A stretch of DNA of 64,000 nucleotides from positions 62,001-126,000 of the forward strand of contig JACRDG010000048.1 in the NCBI GenBank assembly GCA_016218715.1, given 5' to 3'. The notes beneath the pieces are model-generated. The model saw nothing but the letters and a program-made list of their open reading frames with translations, had not been told where the DNA came from and did not search any database. Positions 44,521 to 52,547 of this stretch are shown here, one piece after another (the stretch's first letter is position 1; every line of letters starts with the position of its first letter). The stretch is from Desulfomonile tiedjei. GTDB taxonomy: Bacteria > Desulfobacterota > Desulfomonilia > Desulfomonilales > Desulfomonilaceae. The position numbers and the translations under genes are program-made.

Positions 44521-44602
44521 GTCATTCCGACGGAGGCCGGAATCCAGGTCTTTCCATCCCGCGAGACGCCGGAATGGATCCCGGCCTCCGCCAGGGTGAC
44601 GA
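44521..44602. repeat. REP-like inverted repeat element
   Basis: GTCATTCCGACGGAGGCCGG followed by AATCCAG pairs imperfectly with a downstream GGATCCCGGCCTCCGCC and AGGGTGAC, with an inner GTCATTCC/GGAATG-like unit. This is the typical gap-located palindrome family with CATTCC...GGAATCC. It lies in the gap between the hdr promoter and the 44847 ORF. The rest of 44365-44846 shows nothing I can name. Confidence 0.6.
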
Positions 44603-44846
44603 CGCGGGGCCGGAGAATTGTCTTTGGTTCACGGTATTGCGGTGATGCCCTCGGACAACTCCGGGCTTACAGGCGCTCTCAGAAATTCCTTGACAGAGAG
44701 GGATGCACCGATTTAGATGCCATGACACCGGAAGTTTTGTGCGTCGGACAATGTGGGAACCGGTTTGGTGCAACAGTTTCGTCCACGCACGCTCTCCCAC
44801 GCACCGCTTATGCGGTCGGGAGCCGCTTTCAATGGGCAGGTGATTC

Positions 44847-45131
44847 ATGGCTTCCATAGCTGGCCTCTGTTGGACCGCCGCAGAAGACCTCTTCCGAGAC
44901 CTGGACCTGGACGAACTGTACATGAGGCAAATAGCGGCGCTGGACTTGCGTGACAATCGCGACTATCCCTATGCCGTCGTGATATTCACCGGGAAAATTA
45001 CCCTCAGAATCAGTCTGGGTACCACCCTCGCCCGTGACCAGAGGACCGGGGCGCTGTCCGGACATTCCCGGCGCTCTCTCGACGGGAAGAAGCTCCTTTC
45101 GGGACGTCCTGCGAAGGAGTCTTCGGAGTGA
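44847..45131 (+). CDS. Possible small protein, unknown
   Basis: 94 codons from ATG 44847 (AGGTGA just upstream). The first half is protein-like (AEDLFRDLDLDELYMRQIAALD; YPYAVVIFTGKITLRISLG), while the second half is basic and low in order, so a late frameshift is possible. Its TGA overlaps the GTG of the cupin gene (GTGA), which favours a real coupled pair. No family is recognised. Confidence 0.4.
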   Translation: MASIAGLCWTAAEDLFRDLDLDELYMRQIAALDLRDNRDYPYAVVIFTGKITLRISLGTTLARDQRTGALSGHSRRSLDGKKLLSGRPAKESSE

Positions 45132-45499
45132 GGTCCTTCGATCTGGCGGGCCTGGCGCGCAGTCAGGGCGGAGAGTACGTACTGGGCAAGAAAGATCTCC
45201 ATTCCGACGCCTGCTATATGGTGTATGGACGTCTCGATCCGGATGGATCCGCACGGCCGGTCAAGCCTGGGATAGGGTATGAAGAGATCCTCTGCGCTAT
45301 TGACGGACCGTTGATCATGCACACGGATCGGGGCGAGACCGTGCTGGAACGCGGTCACGCGGTGCACGTTCGTGAGGACGAAAGCTTTGCCATAGCCAAC
45401 CGTTCCGATCGGCCGGTTGTGTACGTTCTGGCCGGTGCCGCGGCAGCGCGCGATGAAACGGTGACCGTTCACGGGAACAAGCGCATTCCTCTGAAATGA
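45128..45499 (+). CDS. Cupin-domain protein
   Basis: 123 residues from GTG 45128. The strand-rich core has the cupin pattern around EEILCAIDGPLIMHTDRGET and LERGHAVHVREDESFAIANR, ending VVYVLAGA. Cupin metal ligands are incomplete: one His in IMHTD and one in AVHVRED, without the usual H-x-H pair. It may therefore bind a ligand without catalysis. Sugar- or small-molecule-binding regulators of this size are common. It is coupled to the small ORF upstream. Confidence 0.65.
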   Translation: MRSFDLAGLARSQGGEYVLGKKDLHSDACYMVYGRLDPDGSARPVKPGIGYEEILCAIDGPLIMHTDRGETVLERGHAVHVREDESFAIANRSDRPVVYVLAGAAAARDETVTVHGNKRIPLK

Positions 45500-45749
45500 C
45501 GATGGGTGGCTCAGGTGAAAAGATCGCTGGATAGAGCGATAACCGAGAATCAGATCTGATTGGATAGCCAGAGATCCCGGAACGTACTTTCATGCGTCCA
45601 CATCGAAGGTGACATCTGATTCGGGACTGGAAACTGGTCTTCCGACCTGATATCCTGCAGTCAAGGGCTTTCGTGGGGCCTGCCACTACTGTGGCTCGAG
45701 AAGCCACGATCGCCTCTCGAATGGATTCATACCCGACACACCCCTCTGT

Positions 45750-45836
45750 GCCTGAGTGGTGGAATTGGTAGACACAAGGGACTTAAAATCCCTTGGGGTT
45801 CGCCCCGTGACGGTTCGAGTCCGTCCTCAGGCACCA
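45750..45836 (+). tRNA. tRNA-Leu (TAA)
   Basis: Class II tRNA of 87 nt with encoded CCA. It has acceptor GCCTGAG/CTCAGGC, anticodon stem AGGGA/TCCCT with loop CTTAAAA (anticodon TAA at 45784-45786), a long variable arm (TGGGGTTCGCCCCGT) and T-arm CGGTTCGAGTCCG. A small hairpin GTGGCT...AGCCAC (about 45691-45707) lies upstream. I see no gene in 45500-45749. Confidence 0.96.
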
Positions 45837-46301
45837 CCTTCCTGCGTGGCTCAAACGTCGATTGTTGATCGTTGGATTTCGTTCTGCGGGGATTGAGGCG
45901 GCTCTGCGCCTGCTGGGCAACTGAGCCTCCATGCCACCCCCATCGTAATGTAAGGCAGTTGCCTGCCCCGGTGAACGACTACAATAGCCGTTTGTACTGT
46001 GTTCCGACTCTCTCGTGGGATCATAGAAGCGTTGCCCCTGCGATCGGCATCCGTGGGCAAAGCTTTTCTCATCCCGAAAAGGGAACGGGGTACGCGCGGT
46101 AGTGTCCTTGTACATAGATTCAATGTGTAATCCATGTGAGGACGAACAAAAAAGGAGCCAATAAGACAAAATGTTTTTGCATTCAACGGCGCAGCATGTT
46201 ATTCAAGTGTTCGAGATCCCATGAGCACATAGTATCCCCGTTCTTACATTCGACTATCGCCGGAGAGCGAAATCGTAGCCCACGTTCAGAAGGAGACCGG
46301 A
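45837..46301. other. Intergenic region with possible dispersed repeat
   Basis: No gene is supported in these 465 bases after the tRNA. A segment near 45895-45955 (TTGAGGCGGCTCTGCGCCTG ... CCCATCGTAAT) resembles one at about 52388-52462 (TTGAGGTGGCTCTGCGCCAG ... CCCATCGTGAT). This may be a decayed repeat family. Confidence 0.4.
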
Positions 46302-46898
46302 ATGAAGAAGGAAGCTCGTATTCAGGCCGAGAAATTGTATCTCAAACAGGGAGGCAAAGTCACCAATCGGGAGATAGCGAAAGCGGTCAAGGTCAATGCG
46401 CTGACAGTTGGCCGCTGGAAACGCGACGACGACTGGGAGACCAAGCTGAAAGACATGGAACAAAAACCAGTCAAAGAAGTGGTTGCAGTGACCGTGCGCA
46501 AAAAGGCCGCTCGGGACAAGGCCCTGAAACAGTACCTGGATGCCGGCGGTAATATCACGAACAAAGACCTGGCCAGAAAAGTAGGGGTAAGTCCGGCCAC
46601 GATCAGCAAGTGGAAAGAGCAGGACGGCTGGCTCACCCAGATCGTCGCGCCCGTGGAAGCGCCGGAGCCGGAGCCGGAAGTCAAGGAAAGGGAGACTCCC
46701 GACCTGGATATCGGCGAGCTGGCTTCGCCTGAACAGATTCTTGAGATCAACCGCAGGATAGACGAACTCCTCAAGAGAGATTATCTTACCTCAGGCGAAC
46801 TCGCGGATGTTGCTGAAGCCAAGAGCGATCTATTGGAGGCGGTACAAACGTATCTGGCTATCGTTCGAGAAGTGGGGGAAATGAGCAGCGGAAGTTGA
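46302..46898 (+). CDS. Tandem-HTH terminase-small-subunit-like protein
   Basis: 198 residues with two copies of one helix-turn-helix unit: AEKLYLKQGGKVTNREIAKA continuing VKVNALTVGRWKRDDDW (about 8-44), and ALKQYLDAGGNITNKDLARK continuing VGVSPATISKWKEQDGW (about 74-110). The pattern matches the N-terminal HTH of Gram-positive-type phage terminase small subunits (phBC6A51-like). A Pro/Glu linker and a helical C-terminus (ILEINRRIDELLKRDYLT) follow. GAAGGAG precedes the ATG. No large terminase is nearby, so it may be a domesticated regulator or phage remnant next to tRNA-Leu. Confidence 0.7.
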   Translation: MKKEARIQAEKLYLKQGGKVTNREIAKAVKVNALTVGRWKRDDDWETKLKDMEQKPVKEVVAVTVRKKAARDKALKQYLDAGGNITNKDLARKVGVSPATISKWKEQDGWLTQIVAPVEAPEPEPEVKERETPDLDIGELASPEQILEINRRIDELLKRDYLTSGELADVAEAKSDLLEAVQTYLAIVREVGEMSSGS

Positions 46899-46938
46899 GC
46901 AAGCCACGGTTTGCACGCTCTCTGCATGGGATTTCGTG

Positions 46939-47757
46939 ATGATCCCCCCTGGTACGAATCTCCATATCTACGAAATAAGAGGGGACATCGGGACGCCGCT
47001 TCCGCCCCCTCCAGCCTCATTCATCGGAATCTGGAACGAGGAAGAACTGTGGTATCTCTTCTTCACCAGGCCCGAGAATGATTACGTGGCCGCGCTGAGT
47101 TCTCAATTCGGATCGGAACTCGGTTCGCATCACGAGATGAAGTACGAGGACTGGCAGACGGGCCTCCCTCCCGAAGGGATCTCCGTTGGAGGCGTACGCT
47201 TCGTCGCGCCCAATGGCCGGGCAGGGCCGGAACGGACTATTATTCTTGACCCTACGGTTGTTTTCGGAGACGGCAATCACCCGACGACCCTGTGCTGCTT
47301 GAGGTTCCTGGAGCAGATCCTGCGATCGCGCGTGGTTGGTTCCATGCTCGACCTGGGAACCGGCACAGGGATCCTTGCCCTTGCGGCTGCGGCCATGGGG
47401 GTGAAGCATGTGTTGGCTGCGGATCGAAATTACTTGGCGGTCGATACGACCCGGCGGAATGTGGAAGTAAATTCCTTGTCCTCGGTGATCCGCGTCGAAC
47501 TCGGTGAAGCGAGGCTCTTTGTGGACAAACCCTTCGACCTGGTGGCCGCGAACTTGCCCTTCCAAGTCTTGCGTGATGTGCTCGCGAGAGACGGGGCGTC
47601 GCGCCACAAGTGGTGGATCGTTTCCGGGATACATCAGGAACAGGCAGAGGTCCTCAAGGAGCTTTTCCGCGAGCAAGGCCACGAAATTCAGGCCGAACGC
47701 TCTCATCGACCCTGGGTCACGTTCATCACGGAAAATATTCGTCGCCGGCCCTCGTGA
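46939..47757 (+). CDS. prmA: Ribosomal protein L11 methyltransferase-like (PrmA family)
   Basis: 272 residues from ATG 46939, with GTG 46936 in the same frame. PrmA trimethylates ribosomal protein L11. The SAM fold shows PrmA-specific DPTVVFGDGNHPTT, motif I MLDLGTGTGILALAAAAMG, the acidic AADRN and a catalytic-site relative FDLVAANLPFQVL (usual N-I/L). The N-terminal region is shorter and divergent compared with classic PrmA, so a related methyltransferase is possible. It is followed by icd after 30 bases. Confidence 0.8.
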   Translation: MIPPGTNLHIYEIRGDIGTPLPPPPASFIGIWNEEELWYLFFTRPENDYVAALSSQFGSELGSHHEMKYEDWQTGLPPEGISVGGVRFVAPNGRAGPERTIILDPTVVFGDGNHPTTLCCLRFLEQILRSRVVGSMLDLGTGTGILALAAAAMGVKHVLAADRNYLAVDTTRRNVEVNSLSSVIRVELGEARLFVDKPFDLVAANLPFQVLRDVLARDGASRHKWWIVSGIHQEQAEVLKELFREQGHEIQAERSHRPWVTFITENIRRRPS

Positions 47758-47787
47758 AGCACCGTACCAACTGAAGGAGTATGCTTG

Positions 47788-49044
47788 ATGAGCAATGTTT
47801 TCGGTGGGCCGCCGGCCGAGGGAGCCTGGATCACGTTAACGGAGACCGGTGCCCTGAATGTCCCCGTCCACCCGATAATCGGATTTATTGAGGGGGATGG
47901 AGTAGGACCCGATCTCTGGGCCGCGTGCCGTCCCGTATTCGACTCGGCCGTACAGAAGGCGTTTGGCGGATCCCGGACCATTTCCTGGTGGGAGCTTGCT
48001 GCGGGAGAGAAATCGCTTGCAGCGTGTGGAGAACACCTACCCCAGCAAACCTTCGAGGCCATCAAACAGGCGGTGGTCGTGATCAAGGGACCGTTGACCA
48101 CACCGGTGGGGGGCGGCTTTCGCAGCCTCAACGTGACCTTGCGACAGCAATTGGACCTCTACGCGTGCGTTCGCCCGGTGCGATACATTCCGGGAACACC
48201 GTCACCGATGAAACGCCCTGGCGACGTGGACATGGTTATTTTTCGCGAGAACACCGAGGACGTTTATGCCGGCATTGAATGGAAATCAGGAACTCCCGAC
48301 GCCCACCGACTCATCGACTTCCTCGAGACTAATATGGGCGTGCGCGTGGACCCAACTTCGGGCATCGGCATAAAGCCGATAAGCCCCCATGCTACCAAGA
48401 GACTCGTGCGCCGTGCGCTCCGCTATGCGTTGGAGCATGGACGAAGACGCGTCACTATCGTCCACAAAGGGAATATTATGAAGTTCACCGAAGGAGCCTT
48501 CCGGGACTGGGGCTACCAAGTGGCCGCTGAAGAGTATTCGGACCGGATTGTCACCGAAAAGGCTCTGTCCGAGGATTTCCACGGAAAGTTGCCCAACGGT
48601 AAAGTGCTCCTGAACGACCGTATTGCGGATTCGATGTTTCAGCAGGCCCTCTTGCGTCCAAAGGATTACGAGGTGCTCGCGTTGCCGAACCTGAACGGGG
48701 ATTATCTCTCCGACGCCCTTGCGGCTCAGGTGGGGGGGATCGGGATGGCTCCCGGCGCGAACATAGGGGATGCTTGCGCGATATTCGAGGCAACCCACGG
48801 CAGCGCTCCCAAGTATGCCGGCCAGGACAAGGTGAACCCCGGGTCTTTGCTCCTTTCCGGAGCGATGATGCTGGAACACCTCGGATGGGGCGAGGCCGCC
48901 GCGCTGATCGTCCAGGGGATCGAGGCTGCCATCCAGGCAGGAATCGTGACGTACGACCTGGCACGCTTGATGTCCGGGGCACAAGAGGTCTCGTGCTCCG
49001 GGTTCGCCAGAGCCGTCGTCGAGCGCATGCCGATTGCGACTTGA
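47788..49044 (+). CDS. icd: NADP-dependent isocitrate dehydrogenase
   Basis: 418 residues. Icd converts isocitrate to 2-oxoglutarate in the TCA cycle or for glutamate synthesis. Visible are [35 protein letters not shown] (substrate Ser/Asn), [51 protein letters not shown] and [20 protein letters not shown] chose the ATG at 47788 after AAGGAG, and a TTG one codon earlier is possible. Length and motifs fit the bacterial NADP dimer type. Confidence 0.95.
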   Translation: MSNVFGGPPAEGAWITLTETGALNVPVHPIIGFIEGDGVGPDLWAACRPVFDSAVQKAFGGSRTISWWELAAGEKSLAACGEHLPQQTFEAIKQAVVVIKGPLTTPVGGGFRSLNVTLRQQLDLYACVRPVRYIPGTPSPMKRPGDVDMVIFRENTEDVYAGIEWKSGTPDAHRLIDFLETNMGVRVDPTSGIGIKPISPHATKRLVRRALRYALEHGRRRVTIVHKGNIMKFTEGAFRDWGYQVAAEEYSDRIVTEKALSEDFHGKLPNGKVLLNDRIADSMFQQALLRPKDYEVLALPNLNGDYLSDALAAQVGGIGMAPGANIGDACAIFEATHGSAPKYAGQDKVNPGSLLLSGAMMLEHLGWGEAAALIVQGIEAAIQAGIVTYDLARLMSGAQEVSCSGFARAVVERMPIAT

Positions 49045-49313
49045 TTGGGCGGCCATGAGTGAAGATCTTCGCGAGTTTCCATAGGTTAGGGCCTTATGGG
49101 TGCGGCGACGGGGGAGGAACTGCGAAAAAAGCTTGACTCGGACGTTTCGTTGTGAATAAGCTCCAGGCTCCGCCGCGCCGGATTTCATTCTTTGCTTGGA
49201 GTGCATGGAGGGTTAAGGGCGCCCCGTTCCTGGGCCTTATTTCCGGTTTGCGGTGTTCCCAGGTTCGGGGCCATACACCTGCCAATCAAGCGTCCCACCC
49301 AGAGGGGTAGCCC

Positions 49314-50309
49314 GTGATCATAACGCGTACGCCCCTGCGCATCAGCTTCTGCGGGGGCGGCACCGATCTGCCTTCTTATTACTCGAAACAGCAAGGTGCC
49401 GTGGTGAGCACCACGGCGAACAAGTACATTTACATCACCATCAACAGACTGACCCCCTACTTTCAACACCGAATTCTGCTCAAGTATTCCCAGACCGAGC
49501 TTGTCGATTCTGTCGAGGAGATTCATCACCCGATCATCCGTGAGGCCATGAAGATGACCGGGGTGCTGGGTCGCGTGGAAATCACCTCTATGGCCGACAT
49601 ACCCGCGGGGACCGGGCTGGGTTCGTCCAGCTCCTATGCAGTAGCGCTGCTGCACGCGCTGCACACCTTCAAAGGGGAGTACGTGTCGGCAGGGCAGCTC
49701 GCGCGCGAGGCCTGCGAAATTGAAATCGACAGACTGGGCGACCCCATCGGAAAACAGGACCAGTATATCGCCGCGTATGGCGGAGTTTGCCACATACGTT
49801 TCAATCCCGACGAATCCGTGTTCGTAGATCCCGTCATCTGCTCGTATGAGACCAAAAGGGCGCTGGAGGAGAATCTCCTGATGTTCTACACGGGTATGAC
49901 CCGGAGGGCGGGAGATATTCTGGAGGTTCAGCGGGCAACTACCGAGCAGAAGATGGAGGCCCTCACGCAAATGAGGACCCTCTGTTCGGAAGTGTTGGAA
50001 GTCCTAAGGCAAGGAAAGTCCCTCAACAGCTTCGGAGAGATCCTCCACGAAGGATGGCGCCTCAAACGGAGCCTGGTGGATACCATTAGCAACAATTCGA
50101 TCGATGACCATTACGAGGCCGCGCGCAAAGCCGGCGCGATTGGCGGTAAGCTTCTCGGGGCAGGTGGAGGAGGATTTCTCCTGTTCTACGTGGAGAAACA
50201 GAATCACGGCCGGGTGCGACAAGCGTTGGAAGATCTTCAGGAACTCCCCTTCCTGTTCGAACCGCAAGGGAGCAAGGTCATCTACATTTCGGACGAAGTA
50301 TACGGGTGA
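49314..50309 (+). CDS. GHMP kinase of the D,D-heptose-7-phosphate kinase type
   Basis: 331 residues from GTG 49314. It begins MIITRTPLRISFCGGGTDLP, the hallmark of HddA/LmbP-type heptose kinases, with ATP motif PAGTGLGSSSSYAVALLHAL, IDRLGDPIGKQDQYIAAYGG and the C-terminal GHMP motif KLLGAGGGGFLLFYV. HddA phosphorylates heptose 7-phosphate at C1 (alpha anomer) on the way to GDP-heptose for surface glycans. No GmhA, GmhB or HddC is adjacent. With hldE at 1448, the genome has both beta- and alpha-type heptose kinases. The 269-base gap upstream shows nothing else. Confidence 0.85.
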   Translation: MIITRTPLRISFCGGGTDLPSYYSKQQGAVVSTTANKYIYITINRLTPYFQHRILLKYSQTELVDSVEEIHHPIIREAMKMTGVLGRVEITSMADIPAGTGLGSSSSYAVALLHALHTFKGEYVSAGQLAREACEIEIDRLGDPIGKQDQYIAAYGGVCHIRFNPDESVFVDPVICSYETKRALEENLLMFYTGMTRRAGDILEVQRATTEQKMEALTQMRTLCSEVLEVLRQGKSLNSFGEILHEGWRLKRSLVDTISNNSIDDHYEAARKAGAIGGKLLGAGGGGFLLFYVEKQNHGRVRQALEDLQELPFLFEPQGSKVIYISDEVYG

Positions 50310-50735
50310 CGGCGCTGCCGGCCTTGGACTCGGGCCGTGACCGTCAACCACGTCGCCGTTGCGCAGGTGCAATTCTGTGAATTGCTCCGAGCCTCTCCAT
50401 CGCACTCCACACGAAGCTCTCGCCCTGGTCGAGGACCCTTTCCAGCGAGGAACCGGCGCGCCACTCGGGCACAAGGAAGTTCCCCACCACAAGCGTCAGA
50501 TGCCCCGGCCTTCGGCGCTTCCCTGAGTCGTCGTACCTGCCGGATAGGGGGGGGTCTGTTTCGAACGAGGCCCCGACGATTCGATCATTCGCTTTTCAAT
50601 AGGTAACGTTCGCGAGCGTGCCAAGGGCTTTTCCTGGGAGGTCCCCTCCGCTACGAACGGCACGGCCTGACTGCGCTTCGGAGACCTCCCAGGAGCGCCC
50701 ATCGGCGGTACCACTTCTTGAATCGCGAATTGGTA
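50310..50735. other. Intergenic region with inverted repeat
   Basis: No gene is supported in these 426 bases. TCCTGGGAGGTC (50632-50643) pairs with GACCTCCCAGGA (50683-50694) over 12 bases around a 39-base loop. This could terminate the leftward monooxygenase gene or be a repeat. Confidence 0.5.
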
Positions 50736-51053
50736 TCAGGCCATATCCACCCATTCCGGCGTTCGTTCCCCTACGAAGAAGACCTCCACGTGTTCCGGCG
50801 CTGCCAGAAGTTCGTCCATGCGAGCGTGGAATTTTTTCCTATTGCTGTCGTTCAGCCATTCTTCCCAGCGCTTCCGGCTGTTCCACGTGCTGATCACCAC
50901 GACCTTGTTCGGCTCGTCCGCCGAGACGAGAGTCTGGCCCGATACGTACCCTTTGCAGAGTGTGGCCTCGGCCCGGAGTTTCATGAGGAACGCGTTAGCT
51001 GCCTCGATTTTATCGGGCTTGAATCTCCTGGTGATAAGAACCTTCACGGCCAT
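50736..51053 (-). CDS. Antibiotic-biosynthesis-monooxygenase (ABM)-fold protein
   Basis: 105 residues from ATG 51053. The ferredoxin-like ABM fold is suggested by VKVLITRRFKPDKIEAANAF, then GYVSGQTLVSADEPNKVVVISTW, and RWEEWLNDSNRKKF. These small dimeric proteins act as cofactor-free monooxygenases or haem/quinol-binding proteins, and often have no known substrate. The frame is open upstream, but homology begins at MAVKVLI. Confidence 0.75.
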   Translation of the reverse strand: MAVKVLITRRFKPDKIEAANAFLMKLRAEATLCKGYVSGQTLVSADEPNKVVVISTWNSRKRWEEWLNDSNRKKFHARMDELLAAPEHVEVFFVGERTPEWVDMA

Positions 51054-51179
51054 CGCAATGCCCCCTTTCTCGCGTGACAGTTGCCGTTCCACGAACACTT
51101 TGCCTACCGGGTATAATAATACATTTCCGTCCTCGTGTGACAGAACAAAACGGCAGGAACTCGCTGAAAGGAGATTACA

Positions 51180-51275
51180 TGGGGGTTGGAAACGAATGCG
51201 GGAAAACGGGGTTAAAGCTTGCCCGAAGAATTCATGATTCTCTGGTAGAGCTTTTCCACAATTTCATCGACTAAC
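51180..51275 (+). CDS. Possible 31-residue peptide
   Basis: ATG 51180 is preceded by GAAAGGAG at ideal spacing and a TATAAT (51112-51117). The frame encodes MGVGNECGKTGLKLARRIHD and 11 more residues, amphipathic at the end. It overlaps antisense the last codons of the primase-like gene (51212). The ribosome site is stronger than chance would suggest, but no -35 box or homologue is known to me. Confidence 0.25.
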
Positions 51276-52273
51276 TTGTCCATGAGTTCTGCGGAGAGTC
51301 TCGCGACGACCTTGCCCACAACTTCGTCGGCAAACGTCTCGCTCGATTCCTCGGCCATGACTTCGACGGTTTCCGCAGTGGACTCCTCTTTCACATCTGC
51401 GGAGGCGGCGGTGGTGACTTCGATGGTCAGCTCGCGAGGCGGCTGCGCGATAGCCGGGGAGGCGGCAGCCTGAGCACGCGCGACCGTGCTTTCGGCCACT
51501 TTGGTCTCAAGGTATGAGGCCACCTCTTCGTGATCGTATCCCGCGGCCTCCTCGAATTGAGATGCCGAGAGCTCGTCTTCCGGGACTGTTTCCTCGGCCT
51601 CCGCCACAGCCGCCCCCACACTACGTGCAGCGGACCGGGGAAACATGCTCACCAATTTCAGGTCCTCGAACTCCTCGAGATCATAACGAAACTCTGAATT
51701 GAGATACTTGATTCCGCACTTCACCACACTGGAAGAAAACTTGCAATTGTATGTTTCCGGCAGTCTGAGCATGGAATCCATGCCGATCGGCTTCTCGCAC
51801 AGAAAGTACGTGTTGATGGTGGTGAGCACCCGTTCAACACGGTTCGGATCACCGATTTCCCGCACTTTCTTGAGCAACCAGTAGAGATGCACCCCCCAGC
51901 CTGATTCGACGACAATCGATGGCGGCAGAGGAAAGCTTCTGACTGCCTTGGCAGCATAACTCATGTCGGAGAAATAGGAACTCTTGCCCGAAAAGCCGTC
52001 GGAATTTAGGTCGAGCCCGGCCCAGAGTGCGACCATATAGCGGATGTTCCATTTCTCGGGCTTCATGTTTTCATGAGGGCAAACGCCAAAGAACACGTGT
52101 TGATTATCCTGATAGACTTCTTTGGCAAGTGTTTCGAGCTTGGGAAAGTATCGGGTGCTGACTTTCCGGTCATGGGGCCGCAGGGTCATAACGCGAATGA
52201 AGCCGTCGCGAATGGAGAGATACTCCCCGAACAGCGCTTCCAAGAAATCTTTCCGAGAGGACTTGTTGTTCAT
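51212..52273 (-). CDS. RepB/AEP primase-like protein with altered active site and acidic tail
   Basis: 353 residues. Residues 1-190 match the archaeo-eukaryotic primase (RepB_primase) pattern: HVFFGVCPHE, MVALWAGLDLNSDG, LPLPPSIVVESGWGVHLYWLL, MDSMLRLPETYNCKF. Active members have D-x-D in the second motif (W-A-D-L-D). Here it reads GLD, losing the first metal-binding Asp, while the G-x-H-x-Y-W histidine is kept. The C-terminal 150 residues are acidic, Ala/Glu-rich and helical, ending LMDKLVDEIVEKLYQRIM, with no helicase or HTH. It may be a non-catalytic nucleic-acid-binding derivative. A promoter lies upstream. Confidence 0.65.
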   Translation of the reverse strand: MNNKSSRKDFLEALFGEYLSIRDGFIRVMTLRPHDRKVSTRYFPKLETLAKEVYQDNQHVFFGVCPHENMKPEKWNIRYMVALWAGLDLNSDGFSGKSSYFSDMSYAAKAVRSFPLPPSIVVESGWGVHLYWLLKKVREIGDPNRVERVLTTINTYFLCEKPIGMDSMLRLPETYNCKFSSSVVKCGIKYLNSEFRYDLEEFEDLKLVSMFPRSAARSVGAAVAEAEETVPEDELSASQFEEAAGYDHEEVASYLETKVAESTVARAQAAASPAIAQPPRELTIEVTTAASADVKEESTAETVEVMAEESSETFADEVVGKVVARLSAELMDKLVDEIVEKLYQRIMNSSGKL

Positions 52274-52315
52274 GAGTGAGCCACAATGGCATCTAAGGAC
52301 ATTAGTGCGAAATTT

Positions 52316-52344
52316 ATTCTATTTTCTCCCAACAAGAAAGTCAA
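52316..52344 (-). promoter_or_regulatory. Sigma-70-like promoter of the primase-like gene
   Basis: On the minus strand, TTGACT, a 17-base spacer and TAGAAT lie about 43 bases before the ATG at 52273, in an AT-rich stretch. The remainder of the gap to 52547 holds the possible repeat noted at 45837. Confidence 0.65.
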
Positions 52345-52547
52345 CAAAATAACCTTTACAGCCGATCGGCGGAATCGTTCGCCTGCCTTGAGGTGGCTCT
52401 GCGCCAGTTGAGGATGGATTGGCAGCCCGTCTCCTCATCCAAATCTCTCCCATCGTGATTTCGAGGGACTGCGTTTGTCTCGGGGAACTGCCGGGATCGA
52501 CGCTCCCGATTGGTCTCTGGAGGGAAGATCCTGCGGCGGTCGTTGCG

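Noticed and set aside
45750-45836. The long-variable-arm tRNA as tRNA-Sec
   Set aside because: The anticodon is TAA, not TCA, and the acceptor and variable arms fit tRNA-Leu. tRNA-Sec must lie elsewhere if the Sec reading is right.
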